NCBI RefSeq assembly: GCF_001636425.1
Contig: NZ_KV440953.1
Span: 1,624,847-1,688,846 of the forward strand
DNA length: 64,000 nt
Origin: Heyndrickxia acidicola
GTDB lineage: Bacteria; Bacillota; Bacilli; Bacillales; Bacillaceae_C
Reading direction: 5' to 3'
The notes under the pieces are model-generated. The model saw only the letters and a list, made by a program, of their open reading frames with translations. It was not told where the DNA came from and did no database searches. Positions 34,887 through 44,800 of this stretch are shown here, piece after piece. Position 1 is the first letter of the stretch, and the number at the start of each line of letters is the position of its first letter. Both the position numbers and the translations under genes were made by a program.

Positions 34887-35798
34887 TTACACCAATAATA
34901 TCTTATTAGGCTTGACTAAATACGGCTTTTCAGGATGCACTTTATAAATCGCCAATGCTTTTTGGCTATGGAAAAAGACCGCCTCCTGAGCGTTTTCAGG
35001 CCATGGCAAGTCCTCTTTTACCAAAACTGCACCATTTTTTACTCTCACAGCTAATGTATCATTTATTTCAATCGTGGGCAAATGAGAAATACCTGTTTCT
35101 AAGGGAAGAACAATGTTTTCAACAGTATGATTTAAAACATGCTTCTCCAGTTCCTCAAAGGTAATACACTGGCTCTGCGTCAATGACCCGGAAGCTGTCC
35201 TGCATAAAAAAGACATGTGTGCCGGATACCCAAGAATTTCTCCCATCATAACTGCAAGCGTTCGTATATAAGTTCCTTTTGAGCAGCGTGCACGAAATCG
35301 AAAAGAAAGCAATGGGCCATCGAAATTCTCGCGGTCATCCAATAATTCCAGTTCGTAAATCGTTACATTCCGTGAAGGCCTTTTAATTTCAAGACCCTGC
35401 CTGGCATACTCGTATAAACGCTTGCCATTTACTTTTACTGCTGAGTACATGGGAGGTGTTTGTTTAATTTCACCTGTTAATTGGGCCAATACAGCTAATA
35501 TTTCGTTTCTGGTAAATGTTTTTTGGACTTTTTTTTCTTCGACTATTTCCCCAGATGAATCCTCTGTGGTTGTTGAGCAGCCTACAGTAACTTCTCCAAT
35601 ATATTCTTTTCCTGTATTGGTCACATATTCAGCAACTTTTGTTGCTCTTCCTAGGCAGATTGGCAAAACCCCTGTTACATCCGGATCAAGAGTTCCAGTG
35701 TGTCCTACCTTTTTCATTTTCAGCATCTTCCGGATTTTAAAGACACAATCATGTGAGGTCATGCCTGCCGGTTTCCATAAAGGAAGTATCCCATCCAT
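34887..35798 (-). CDS. truB: tRNA pseudouridine-55 synthase
   Basis: 303 aa. The catalytic aspartate is D38 in HTGTLDPDVTGVLP. Other TruB motifs are KPAGMTSHDCV, CSKGTYIRTLA and the C-terminal PUA-like tail. It forms the T-loop pseudouridine of tRNAs. ATG 35796-35798 has AAGGAG eight bases upstream; the frame also has an in-frame GTG at 35807 that is too close to that site. In B. subtilis it follows rbfA closely; here a terminator and two repeat elements intervene. Confidence 0.96.
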   Translation of the reverse strand: MDGILPLWKPAGMTSHDCVFKIRKMLKMKKVGHTGTLDPDVTGVLPICLGRATKVAEYVTNTGKEYIGEVTVGCSTTTEDSSGEIVEEKKVQKTFTRNEILAVLAQLTGEIKQTPPMYSAVKVNGKRLYEYARQGLEIKRPSRNVTIYELELLDDRENFDGPLLSFRFRARCSKGTYIRTLAVMMGEILGYPAHMSFLCRTASGSLTQSQCITFEELEKHVLNHTVENIVLPLETGISHLPTIEINDTLAVRVKNGAVLVKEDLPWPENAQEAVFFHSQKALAIYKVHPEKPYLVKPNKILLV

Positions 35799-35817
35799 TT
35801 TTCCCACTCCTTATCTA

Positions 35818-35970
35818 AGAAAAGCTCAGGACGCCTTGCTCATCGGCGTACGAATTTCGCAGTCTTTTACTAAAAAAAGAAAACACAGCGTGGCAGTTCA
35901 CGAGCTGTTGTTGACTTATCGCAGTGAGAAAACGCAGAAATCCAATGGCCAATAGGCGCTGGAGCTAGAC
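35818..35970. repeat. Hairpin intergenic repeat, single copy upstream of truB
   Basis: About 153 bp, matching the units at 15635-16086: CTCATCGGCGTACGAATTTC at the left, GTTGACTTATCGCAGTGAGA internally and CAATAGGCGCTGGAGCTAGA at the right. It ends 20 bp before the truB ribosome binding site region. Confidence 0.8.
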
Positions 35971-36017
35971 AGAAACTGCATTGGTTAATAAAACATTTAT
36001 AATTTCTAGTCCTTCAA

Positions 36018-36058
36018 ATAAAAGAAACTGGCTTTTAAAGGCCAGTTTCTCTTTTTAT
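36018..36058 (-). terminator. Terminator of the rimP-rbfA operon
   Basis: AGAAACTGGC(C)TTTAAAAGCCAGTTTCT: a stem of about 12 bp with T-rich 3' sequence on both strands. It lies downstream of rbfA and ends the long rimP-nusA-infB unit before truB. Confidence 0.75.
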
Positions 36059-36059
36059 T

Positions 36060-36183
36060 CGGCTCTGTTACATTTCTATGTTGTTTCCTGCTCATTTTAC
36101 AATAAAGAAAGGAACCTTTTCCTATTCACTATTGTAATCTTTTTAGATGAGATAAAGCTAAAAACAACAGAGTCCATTAACAC
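36060..36183. repeat. Second MITE-like element downstream of rbfA
   Basis: About 120 bp. The left end GGCTCTGTTACATTTCTATG (then TTGTTT) and the reverse complement of the right end GGACTCTGTTGTTTTTAGC are imperfect inverted repeats. No ORF. A partial relative lies at 27170-27235. Confidence 0.5.
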
Positions 36184-36195
36184 AGCATTTTATTA

Positions 36196-36540
36196 TTATT
36201 TATCTTCGTGAAGGCCTTTTAAGAGTGTTTCAATCCGATTTCCATAATCAATCGATTCATCGAACTCAAAAAATAATTCCGGCGTTTTACGCAGTCGGAT
36301 TCTTTGGCCAACCTCAGAGCGAATAAAGCCTTTTGCCTTTTCCAGACCATTGAGAGTATTCGCTTTTTGCTCCTCATCGCCCAGAACTGTGATATAGACC
36401 TTGGCCTGTTGCAGATCACCAGTTACCTGTACATCTGTTACTGTAACAAAACCAATACGAGGGTCTTTAAGTTTTTGTCCAATTATATCACTGAGTTCTT
36501 TTTTCATTTGCTCACCGATACGATTAGCACGCAGGCTCAT
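36196..36540 (-). CDS. rbfA: Ribosome-binding factor A
   Basis: 114 aa KH-fold assembly factor that binds the 30S subunit and aids maturation of the 16S 5' end, especially in the cold. Conserved motifs are [39 protein letters not shown] and [12 protein letters not shown]. The open frame begins at 36630 within ylxP, but the ATG at 36538-36540 has GGTGAGGTG upstream and matches RbfA exactly. Last gene of the rimP-infB operon here, 16 bp after ylxP. Confidence 0.96.
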   Translation of the reverse strand: MSLRANRIGEQMKKELSDIIGQKLKDPRIGFVTVTDVQVTGDLQQAKVYITVLGDEEQKANTLNGLEKAKGFIRSEVGQRIRLRKTPELFFEFDESIDYGNRIETLLKGLHEDK

Positions 36541-36556
36541 GATATACACCTCACCT

Positions 36557-36835
36557 TTACAACCATTCATACTGTGTCTCAATTCTTTCCCATTCGGGAA
36601 AAGAATCAAGGAATCTAAGGGAATTCTCAATTTCTCTTTCTGCAGCTAAACGGGAGGATGCAACCGTCACAACCGCAATCCTCGTGAGCTGCCAAACATC
36701 CTGGTGTCCCACTTCAGCCGCAGAAATATTAAACTTTTGTTTAAGCCGGGTCATAATACGTTGTAAAACAGCCCGTTTCTCTTTGAGTGACATGGTGTTA
36801 AAAATGCGAAACTCGCACTCTACACTGCCAATCAT
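36557..36835 (-). CDS. ylxP: YlxP, DUF503 protein
   Basis: 92 aa, ferredoxin-like alpha/beta fold with [20 protein letters not shown] and [18 protein letters not shown] small conserved protein always found next to infB and rbfA in Firmicutes; it probably acts in ribosome assembly or translation, but no activity is established to my knowledge. It overlaps the infB stop by 4 bp (ATGA). Confidence 0.9.
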   Translation of the reverse strand: MIGSVECEFRIFNTMSLKEKRAVLQRIMTRLKQKFNISAAEVGHQDVWQLTRIAVVTVASSRLAAEREIENSLRFLDSFPEWERIETQYEWL

Positions 36836-39054
36836 GCACGTTTTACTTCTTCCATTACAAAGGCTTCAATAACGTCTCCTTCTTTAAGGTCGTTATAATT
36901 CTTAATGGTAAATCCGCATTCATACCCTTGGCTGACTTCCTTGACGTCGTCCTTGAACCTCTTTAGGGTATCTATATCTCCCTCAAAAATAACGACGCCA
37001 TCACGGATTAAGCGGATTCCGCTGTCACGGGTAATCTTTCCATCAGTGACATATCCTCCAGCAATGGTACCTACTTTGGAAACTTTAAAGGTTTGGCGAA
37101 TTTCAGCCTGGCCAATAATTTTTTCCTCAAACTCAGGATCCAGCATCCCTTTCATGGCTGCTTCAATTTCTTCAATGACCTTGTAGATAATGCGGTGCAA
37201 GCGGATTTCCACTTTTTCAGCTTCAGCCGCACGCTTAGCATTCACATCAGGACGTACATTAAAGCCAATTACAATTGCATTCGAAGCAGCTGCTAATGAG
37301 ATATCCGATTCATTAATAGCCCCTACAGCTGTATGGATGATCCTTACATTAACACCTTCGACATCAATTTTTCTTAATGAAGCAGCAAGCGCCTCAACAG
37401 AGCCTTGAACATCCGCTTTAATAATAATATTCAGGTCTTTCATTTCACCCTGCTTCATCTGCTCAAATAAGGTATCAAGACTTACACGGGCAGTTTCGTT
37501 TCTTTGAGCCTGAACAGCCTGCTGTGATCTTGCTTCCCCAATTTGACGCGCCGTTTTTTCATCTTCAAAGACGACAAAACGGTCACCGGCTTGAGGCACA
37601 TCATTTAACCCCGTAACTTCAACTGGAGTGGAAGGACCTGCTTCTTTCACTCTTCTTCCCAGATCATTTACCATGGCGCGAACGCGTCCAAATGTATTGC
37701 CGACAACAATCGGATCACCTACACGCAGGGTTCCATTTTGAACTAAAAGTGTTGCCACAGAGCCTCTGCCTTTATCAAGCTGTGCCTCGATAACAGTACC
37801 AGCAGCTTTCCGTTTCGGATTTGCTTTGTATTCCTCTACTTCACTAACAAGCAGAATCATTTCAAGCAGCTGGTCGATTCCTTCTCCTGTTAAAGCAGAG
37901 ATTGGAACAAAAATAGTATCTCCGCCCCAATCCTCCGGAATTAATCCGAATTCTGTTAATTCCTGCATTACACGATCAGGATTAGCCGATGGTTTATCCA
38001 TTTTATTTACGGCAACAATAATAGGGACATTAGCAGCTTTTGCATGGTTAATTGCCTCAATTGTTTGCGGCATTACACCATCGTCGGCTGCTACTACAAG
38101 AATAGTGATATCCGTAATTTGAGCACCGCGTGCGCGCATTGTAGTAAATGCAGCATGTCCCGGTGTATCAAGGAAAGTGATTTTCTTATCGTTTACTTTT
38201 ACCTGATACGCGCCAATATGCTGAGTAATTCCCCCTGCTTCTCCGGCAGTAACTTTTGTATTCCGAATGGAGTCAAGAGTAGTTGTTTTTCCGTGGTCTA
38301 CGTGACCCATGATGGTAACAACAGAAGGACGTTCCACTAATTCATTCTCATCATCTTCAGTGAAGTACACTTCAAGATCTGTTGTATCAATGAGGATTTC
38401 TTCTTCCACTTCTACCCCGTATTCCCCTGCAATCAGTTCAATTGCATCTTTATCCAATTCCTGATTGATTGTAGCCACAACACCTAACAAAAAGAGTTTC
38501 TTAATGATTTCTGATGGTTCACGGAAAAGCTTTTTAGCAAGCTCCGATACTGTTAACGTACCGCTGAAAGTAATTTTTTCGGGTAGTTCTTTTTGTTTAG
38601 GCGGTTGAGGAGGCTGGAAGGATTTTTGTTTGGGCTTGCCTTTTCCATTTTTATTATTATTCTTTTTATTTTTAGAAAAGCCTTTATTGTTATTGCTATT
38701 ATTAGCTCCTTGGCCAGGCTTTTTTGTTTCGTTTTGCTTTGGTTTCTGATTGTTTTGTGGTTTGTTCTGTACGTTATCGCTCACTTGTTTGTCTTCAACT
38801 GCCATTCCGTTTGTATTTGTTTGTGCTGAAGCCTTTGCATGTGCCTGTGTGCTGTCAGCTTGTTTTGTTTGTACTGTGCTGGATTTCGATTGCCCGCTCT
38901 TATTATAAACTGAATCCAGCTTCTGTATAGCTTGCCCATCTATCGTTGACATATGATTTGTGACATCTACATTCATTTCTTTGAGTCTTGAAATAACATC
39001 CTTGCTTGAGATGTTGTGCTCTTTTGCATATTCATAAACTCGCACTTTGTTCAT
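36832..39054 (-). CDS. infB: Translation initiation factor IF-2
   Basis: 741 aa GTPase delivering fMet-tRNA to the 30S subunit. An IF2_N domain at each end of a low-complexity, Asn/Lys/Gln-rich linker (about 60-160) precedes the G domain with GHVDHGKTT (about 250), DTPGHAAF and NKMD, then domains II-IV. The frame opens at 39114, but the ATG at 39052-39054 ([12 protein letters not shown]) follows GGGGGTGA and matches IF-2. It follows ylxQ by 13 bp. Internal ATG starts for a shorter isoform, as in E. coli and B. subtilis, cannot be judged by eye. Confidence 0.97.
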   Translation of the reverse strand: MNKVRVYEYAKEHNISSKDVISRLKEMNVDVTNHMSTIDGQAIQKLDSVYNKSGQSKSSTVQTKQADSTQAHAKASAQTNTNGMAVEDKQVSDNVQNKPQNNQKPKQNETKKPGQGANNSNNNKGFSKNKKNNNKNGKGKPKQKSFQPPQPPKQKELPEKITFSGTLTVSELAKKLFREPSEIIKKLFLLGVVATINQELDKDAIELIAGEYGVEVEEEILIDTTDLEVYFTEDDENELVERPSVVTIMGHVDHGKTTTLDSIRNTKVTAGEAGGITQHIGAYQVKVNDKKITFLDTPGHAAFTTMRARGAQITDITILVVAADDGVMPQTIEAINHAKAANVPIIVAVNKMDKPSANPDRVMQELTEFGLIPEDWGGDTIFVPISALTGEGIDQLLEMILLVSEVEEYKANPKRKAAGTVIEAQLDKGRGSVATLLVQNGTLRVGDPIVVGNTFGRVRAMVNDLGRRVKEAGPSTPVEVTGLNDVPQAGDRFVVFEDEKTARQIGEARSQQAVQAQRNETARVSLDTLFEQMKQGEMKDLNIIIKADVQGSVEALAASLRKIDVEGVNVRIIHTAVGAINESDISLAAASNAIVIGFNVRPDVNAKRAAEAEKVEIRLHRIIYKVIEEIEAAMKGMLDPEFEEKIIGQAEIRQTFKVSKVGTIAGGYVTDGKITRDSGIRLIRDGVVIFEGDIDTLKRFKDDVKEVSQGYECGFTIKNYNDLKEGDVIEAFVMEEVKRA

Positions 39055-39067
39055 ATGTTCACCCCCA

Positions 39068-39376
39068 TTAATTTGCATCAAGCAGAGCTGCAATTTTTCT
39101 TGCAAACCCGTCATCCATTACAGCCAAGACGACTCTTTCTGCTTTTCCAATCGACCAGCCAAGTACTTCCCTATTCTCTATAAATTTAATTTGAGTATTA
39201 TAGAATGAACATTTATCTTGTATTTTTTTTGCAGTATTTGGTGATGCATCCAAAGAAAGCAATACAAGCTTAGCGCGGCCGGCTTTGACTTCCTTTACTA
39301 CTAACTCTTCCCCTGAAATTACTTTTCGTGCCCGGTTTGCCAGACCAAGCAAGGATAAAGCCTGTTTTTGTCCCAT
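39068..39376 (-). CDS. ylxQ: YlxQ, L7Ae-family RNA-binding protein
   Basis: 102 aa L7Ae/L30e-fold protein with [40 protein letters not shown] and a C-terminal [15 protein letters not shown]. Family members bind kink-turn RNAs. The frame starts at a TTG (39400) overlapping ylxR, but the ATG at 39374-39376 has GGGAAG seven bases upstream. It lies 4 bp after ylxR and 13 bp before infB. Confidence 0.92.
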   Translation of the reverse strand: MGQKQALSLLGLANRARKVISGEELVVKEVKAGRAKLVLLSLDASPNTAKKIQDKCSFYNTQIKFIENREVLGWSIGKAERVVLAVMDDGFARKIAALLDAN

Positions 39377-39380
39377 AGGT

Positions 39381-39653
39381 CTACTTCCCGTTCTCAACAA
39401 AAATCAATAGTTCATCGTAAACCGAATCATCCACTTTTGTTTCAAGATGGCCTGCCAAAACATTCTTCTTTTTCGCTAAAAGAATGGCGTCTTTATCTTT
39501 GGAAAGGTAGGCTCCCCTGCCTGACTTTTTCCCGGTAGGATCAATAGAAACCTCTCCGTCTTTGGAACGAACAACCCGAATCATGTCCTTCTTCGGCTTC
39601 ATTTCATTGGTAGCAACACATTTTCTTAATGGAATTTTCTTTTGTGTAGCCAT
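39381..39653 (-). CDS. ylxR: YlxR (RnpM), RNA-binding protein
   Basis: 90 aa DUF448 protein with the conserved RKCVATNEMKPKKDMIRVV and GRGAYLSKD motifs. Basic, cytosolic. It has been described in B. subtilis as an RNase P modulator (RnpM). ATG start with AGAGGTGACC just upstream. In the nusA operon, 13 bp after nusA and 4 bp before ylxQ. Confidence 0.93.
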   Translation of the reverse strand: MATQKKIPLRKCVATNEMKPKKDMIRVVRSKDGEVSIDPTGKKSGRGAYLSKDKDAILLAKKKNVLAGHLETKVDDSVYDELLIFVENGK

Positions 39654-39666
39654 ATTGGGTCACCTC

Positions 39667-40794
39667 TTATTCAAAATCTTCTTCAGATAAACTGAAAGAT
39701 TCCTCTTCCGTTTGTTCTTCATTGATAACAGATGAGTTTTCGCGAGGATATATCCCTAATTCACGCGCTTCACTTTCACTTTTTATATCAATTTTCCAGC
39801 CAGTAAGCTTAGCAGCAAGGCGCGCATTTTGACCGCGTTTGCCTATTGCAAGGGATAATTGATAATCAGGAACCACTACAGTAGTCGCTTTTTCCTGTTC
39901 TTCTACCATAACATCCAGTACCTTGGATGGACTCAAAGCATTAGCGACGAAAACAACCGGATCCTCAGACCATTCCACGATGTCGATTTTTTCACCTTTA
40001 AGTTCATTCACCACCGCCTGGACCCTCGAGCCCTTAGGCCCTACACATGCTCCTACAGGATCTACTTCCGGCTTATCTGTGTAAACAGAAATTTTGGAAC
40101 GGTCTCCTGCTTCACGTGCCACTGAACGAATTTCAACTGTTCCATCATAAATTTCTGGAACTTCAATTTCAAATAAACGTTTTAAGAGGCCTGGATGAGT
40201 CCTGGATACAAATATTTGAGGCCCTTTTGTTGTTTTCTCTACCTTAGTAAGATACACCTTAATCCTATCATGAGGACGGTAGCTCTCATTAGGCATTTGC
40301 TCACTTTGAGGAAGAAGTGCTTCGATCTTTCCTAAATTGACATAAATAAAACGAGGATCCTGACGTTGAACAATTCCTGTCATGATATCGTCTTCTCTGT
40401 CGACAAATTCTGAATAGATAATACCTCTTTCAGCTTCCCTAACACGCTGAGTTACAACCTGTTTGGCTGTTTGTGCAGCAATTCTTCCAAAATCCTTAGG
40501 GGTTACTTCAATTTCCACTACATCCCCTACTTCATAGGAAGGATTAATTTTTTGCGCTTCTTCAATAGAAATCTCAAGGCGTGAATCAAATACCTCATCC
40601 ACCACATCTTTACGAGCAAAAACCCTCATCGTGCCATTTGCTAAATTCAGATCTGTACGAACATTTTGCGCCTGGTTAAAATTTCTCTTATAGGCAGAAA
40701 CCAGTGCTGCTTCAATCGCTTCAATTATAACATCTCGAGAAATACCTTTCTCTTTTTCTAAGATCAATAGAGCATCCAATAATTCTGTGCTCAT
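39667..40794 (-). CDS. nusA: Transcription termination/antitermination factor NusA
   Basis: 375 aa: N-terminal RNA polymerase-binding domain (1-125), S1 domain (about 135-200), and tandem KH domains (VGPKGSRVQAVVNELKG near 245 and LAIGKRGQNARLAAKLTG near 315). It ends in a short acidic tail and lacks the E. coli C-terminal repeats, as in other Firmicutes. It promotes pausing and intrinsic termination and regulates its own operon in B. subtilis through a leader attenuator, which appears present upstream of rimP. Confidence 0.97.
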   Translation of the reverse strand: MSTELLDALLILEKEKGISRDVIIEAIEAALVSAYKRNFNQAQNVRTDLNLANGTMRVFARKDVVDEVFDSRLEISIEEAQKINPSYEVGDVVEIEVTPKDFGRIAAQTAKQVVTQRVREAERGIIYSEFVDREDDIMTGIVQRQDPRFIYVNLGKIEALLPQSEQMPNESYRPHDRIKVYLTKVEKTTKGPQIFVSRTHPGLLKRLFEIEVPEIYDGTVEIRSVAREAGDRSKISVYTDKPEVDPVGACVGPKGSRVQAVVNELKGEKIDIVEWSEDPVVFVANALSPSKVLDVMVEEQEKATTVVVPDYQLSLAIGKRGQNARLAAKLTGWKIDIKSESEARELGIYPRENSSVINEEQTEEESFSLSEEDFE

Positions 40795-40964
40795 GAAAAC
40801 GTCATCCCCCTCAAATATGTGTCAAGCGGCACAAGAACGATTATGCCGCAAGGATAAAAGTAATTATTTTAACCTGGCCAGACTTAAATAGCCGAATAAC
40901 CATCATAGAAGACTATCCACTTACAATAAAATCTAAGAAAGCGGCTTTTTCGTTTCTCTCATTA

Positions 40965-41432
40965 TTAAAAAATAACAGATAAACGTGCTTTGGCTACTTT
41001 GGAATACGGAATTTCTACTTCTTTTTTTCGTGTTTTGATTTTCATTTCAAGCTTTAAAGTTTCACCATCAAATGACGTTAAAGTACCTTCAAAATTCTTT
41101 TCGTCTTCTATTGGTTCAAATGTTTTAATAAAAACTGTTTTCCCGACGGCCTTTTCAAAGTCCTTTTCCTTTTTCAATGGACGTTCTGCCCCTGGGGAGG
41201 AAACCTCAAGAAAATAATTGTGAGGAATTGGGTCGATTTCATCAAGCCGTTCACCCAAACGTTCACTTACCATTCCGCATTCTTCAATATCGATCCCGTT
41301 ATCCTTATCTAAAAATACGCGAAGGAACCAGTTTTTTCCTTCCTTTACGTATTCTATATCAACAAGATCAAGCTTCATTTCTTCTAGGATTGGTGTTAAA
41401 AGATCTTCAACAATTTCCGTAACTTTGCTCAT
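40965..41432 (-). CDS. rimP: Ribosome maturation factor RimP
   Basis: 155 aa (formerly ylxS). The N-terminal alpha/beta domain has [20 protein letters not shown] and [14 protein letters not shown]; the C-terminal SH3-like domain has GETLKLEMK and [12 protein letters not shown]. It acts in 30S assembly. The frame opens at 41525, but ATG 41430-41432 ([11 protein letters not shown]) has GGGAGG six bases upstream. First gene of the rimP-nusA-ylxR-ylxQ-infB-ylxP-rbfA operon, behind a strong promoter and an attenuator-like hairpin. Confidence 0.95.
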   Translation of the reverse strand: MSKVTEIVEDLLTPILEEMKLDLVDIEYVKEGKNWFLRVFLDKDNGIDIEECGMVSERLGERLDEIDPIPHNYFLEVSSPGAERPLKKEKDFEKAVGKTVFIKTFEPIEDEKNFEGTLTSFDGETLKLEMKIKTRKKEVEIPYSKVAKARLSVIF

Positions 41433-41462
41433 ATAAACCTCCCTGAAAATTGTTTCGAATAA

Positions 41463-41498
41463 AAACACGAAAGAGCGGGTAGCAGCCCACTCTTTTAC
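41463..41498 (-). promoter_or_regulatory. Attenuator-like terminator hairpin in the rimP-nusA leader
   Basis: In the leader RNA AAAGAGTGGG pairs with CCCGCTCTTT around a CTGCTA loop, followed by CGTGTTTTTATT. It lies between the operon promoter and the rimP Shine-Dalgarno. B. subtilis NusA represses its own operon by stimulating termination in this leader; the layout here fits. Confidence 0.65.
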
Positions 41499-41529
41499 AC
41501 GAGAGTTTATCAGTAGTATTTCCAATAAA

Positions 41530-41558
41530 AATATACCATAACCCGGATTTTAATGCAA
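41530..41558 (-). promoter_or_regulatory. Promoter of the rimP-nusA-infB operon
   Basis: Minus strand TTGCAT (41553-41558), 17 bp, TATATT (41530-41535), with TGG before the -10 as an extended element. Predicted start near 41523, leader about 90 nt. Confidence 0.75.
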
Positions 41559-41564
41559 ATAAAT

Positions 41565-41751
41565 AGAAAAGCGGAAGGCGCTTGCTTAACAGCGAACAGC
41601 ATAAGACGAGCCGGCAATAAAGGTTTGCTATTTAACCTTTATTGCCGGCTTGCCTTATGACTCGAGCCGATAGCGCCTGGAGCTGGACAATAAAAAGCGG
41701 AAGGCGCTTGCTTATCGGCGACCTGCATAAGGTAGGCTGGCAATGAAGGTT
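41565..41751. repeat. Hairpin intergenic repeat, one variant and one truncated copy
   Basis: Begins AGAAAAGCGGAAGGCGCTTG and ends CGATAGCGCCTGGAGCTGGA (41565-41690). The interior is replaced by a perfect 17-bp inverted repeat, AGCCGGCAATAAAGGTT with its complement. A second copy starts at 41695 with the same left end and is truncated after GGCAATGAAGGTT. Confidence 0.75.
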
Positions 41752-41795
41752 GATTTCCATACTTACTCTTGGATTGGCTTATATAAAGAAACGTA

Positions 41796-41830
41796 TAAAA
41801 AAACAGGAGCGATCAACATCACTCCCGCCT
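41796..41830 (-). terminator. Terminator of polC
   Basis: GGAGTGAT-GTTG-ATCGCTCC hairpin then TGTTTTTTTATAC on the minus strand, just after the polC stop. Confidence 0.85.
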
Positions 41831-41837
41831 AAATTTT

Positions 41838-44800
41838 CTAGAATAAGGAAAGCTGATTTTGCTCAGGCATAGCTTCCAGCGTTCCATGTTTATCAAGGTA
41901 CTCCATTAACGTTTTAGATACTTTTCCTCTTTGCTGTAAGTCTTCCTTCGATAAAAACTCACCGTCTTCTCGCGCTCTCACAATATTTTGGGCAACGTTT
42001 GTACCAAGGCCTGGTATGGAATTAAACGGCGGAATTAGTGAATCGCCATCAATGACAAACTCCGCAGCCTGGGATCTATAAAGATCGATCTTTTGAAAAC
42101 GGAATCCTCTTTCGCTCATTTCAAGTGCCAATTCCAGCACTGTCAATAAACTTTTTTCTTTTGGAGCGGCCTCAAGACCTTTTGCTGAAATCTCTTCTAT
42201 ACGCGCACGAATAGCCTGAGATCCGCGTATCATCGCTTCCAAATCAAAGTCCTCCGCCCTCACGGTAAAATAGGCAGCATAGTATAGAAGTGGCAGGTGA
42301 ACCTTAAAATAGGCGATACGAACGGCCATTAGGACATAAGCGGCCGCATGGGCTTTCGGGAACATGTATTTTATCTTTTTACATGAATCAATATACCAGC
42401 CCGGCACATTTTGTTTGATCATTTCTTCTTCCATTTCAGGCTGAAGCCCTTTTCCTTTACGAACGGATTCCATTATTTTAAAGGCTAGTGACGGCTCCAG
42501 ACCCTGATAAATTAAGTAAACCATAATATCGTCACGGCATCCGATTACCTCAGGAAGTGTACACGTTCCATTATGAATCAGCTCTTGTGCATTCCCAAGC
42601 CAAACATCCGTACCGTGAGACAGGCCGGAGATTTGAACGAGTTCGGAGAAGGTAGTAGGCTTCGTATCCTCGAGCATTTGCCTTACAAACTTTGTTCCGA
42701 ATTCCGGAATCCCAAGTGTACCTGTTTTACACATAATCTGGTCTTCCGTTACACCGAGAGACTCTGTACCGCTAAAAATCTTCATGACTTCCGGATCATC
42801 TGTTGGAATCGTCTTCGGGTCAATCCCGCTTAAATCCTGCAGCATCCGGATAACAGTTGGGTCATCGTGCCCCAGAATATCAAGCTTCAAAATATTGTCA
42901 TGAATTGAGTGGAAATCAAAATGTGTCGTTTTCCATTCAGAGTTGCTGTCATCAGCAGGAAATTGTATCGGTGTAAAATCAAAAATATCCATGTAATCCG
43001 GGACAACAATGATTCCCCCTGGATGCTGGCCGGTGGTCCTTTTAACACCCGTACAGCCCTGTACCAGCCTGTCCACTTCAGCTCCACGGAACATTTTGTT
43101 GTTATCGGAGGCATACCCTTTTACATAGCCATAAGCTGTCTTTTCAGCAACTGTTCCGATTGTACCTGCCCGGAAAACGTAGTCTTCACCGAAAAGAACC
43201 TTTGTATAATTGTGGGCCCTTGGCTGGTATTCACCAGAGAAGTTAAGGTCGATATCCGGAACTTTATCCCCTTTAAAGCCAAGAAAGGTTTCAAACGGAA
43301 TATCGTGTCCATCTTTTTTATACTTGATATTGCAGTTTGGGCAATCCTTATCCGGCAAATCAAAGCCTGAACCCACCGATCCGTCATTAAAGAACTCTGA
43401 TTGTTTACAAACAGGGCACACATAATGAGGAGGCAAGGGATTAACCTCTGTAATCTCTGTCATGGTTGCAACAAGGGAAGATCCGACTGATCCACGAGAT
43501 CCAACTAAGTACCCGTCATCCAGCGATTTTTTCACCAGTTTATGAGAAATTAAATAGATAACGGCAAATCCGTGACCAATGATGCTTTTTAATTCTTTTT
43601 CAAGCCTTGCTTCGACAATTTCCGGCAAGTTATCCCCATAAATCATTTTGGCCCGCTCATAGCTTTTATCTCTTACCTCATCATCTGCACCTTCAATTTT
43701 CGGTGTATAAAGGTCATCCTTTATCGGCTTCACAGCTTCTATGAGATCTGCTATTTTGTTTGTATTCTCCACAACAATCTCTGCAGCTTTTTCTTTCCCT
43801 AAGAAAGAGAAGGAAGACAGCATTTCATCCGTTGTCCGAAAATGGACATCAGGCAGTTCATAGCGATTCAGCGGGTTTGCTCCGCCCTGGGAGCCTATTA
43901 ATATTTTTCGATAGATTTTATCCTCTGGATTTAAATAATGGACATTCCCGGTAGCAACAACCGGAATGTTCAATTTATCTCCAAGGGAGACAATTTTAGA
44001 GATAATTTCTTCAAGTGCATTTTCATCGCGAACTAATTCGGCTTCAATTAAAGGAGCATAGACTTCTTTTGGATGTACTTCAAGATAATCATAAAACTTC
44101 GCAATTTCTTCCGCTTCGTCCATGCCTTTTTGCATCATCGCTTCGAAAACTTCACCTTTATCGCAGCCTGAACCTAAAATAATTCCTTCACGATATTTTT
44201 CCAGCTGGGACCTCGGAATACGCGGAACCCTGAAGAAAAAATCAATGTGGGAGATCGAAACAAGTTTAAATAGATTTTTCAAACCTTCCTGTGTTTTCAC
44301 CAAAAGAGTGCAATGGGAAGGACGGGCTCTTTTGAATGCTCCACCTTCTCCCATGTAATCATTAAATTGATCATGATAGAGTATTCCTTTTTCAGTTGCA
44401 TCCTTGAGCATTCTCAATAAAATATGTCCGGTTGCTTCTGTATCATAAATGGCCCTGTGATGCTGGGTAAGTTCAACATCAAACTTCTTAGCCAATGTAT
44501 TCAGACGATAATTTTTAAACGTTGGGTATAAAAATCTGCCCAGCTCGAGTGTATCAATTACAGGATTAGGAGACTTTTCAAAACCAATTTTTTGCAGCCC
44601 CATGTTTAAAAAGCCAATATCAAAAGAGGCATTATGGGCTACTAAGATAGCATCTCCCATCCATTCCCTAAAATCTCTCAGGACTACATCAACATCCGGA
44701 GCGGAGCTGACCATATCATCTGTGATTCCAGTAAGTTCTATGGTCGTTGCTGAAAGCGGGTGATGAGGATTCGCAAATGCTTCAAATTTATCAATGACTT

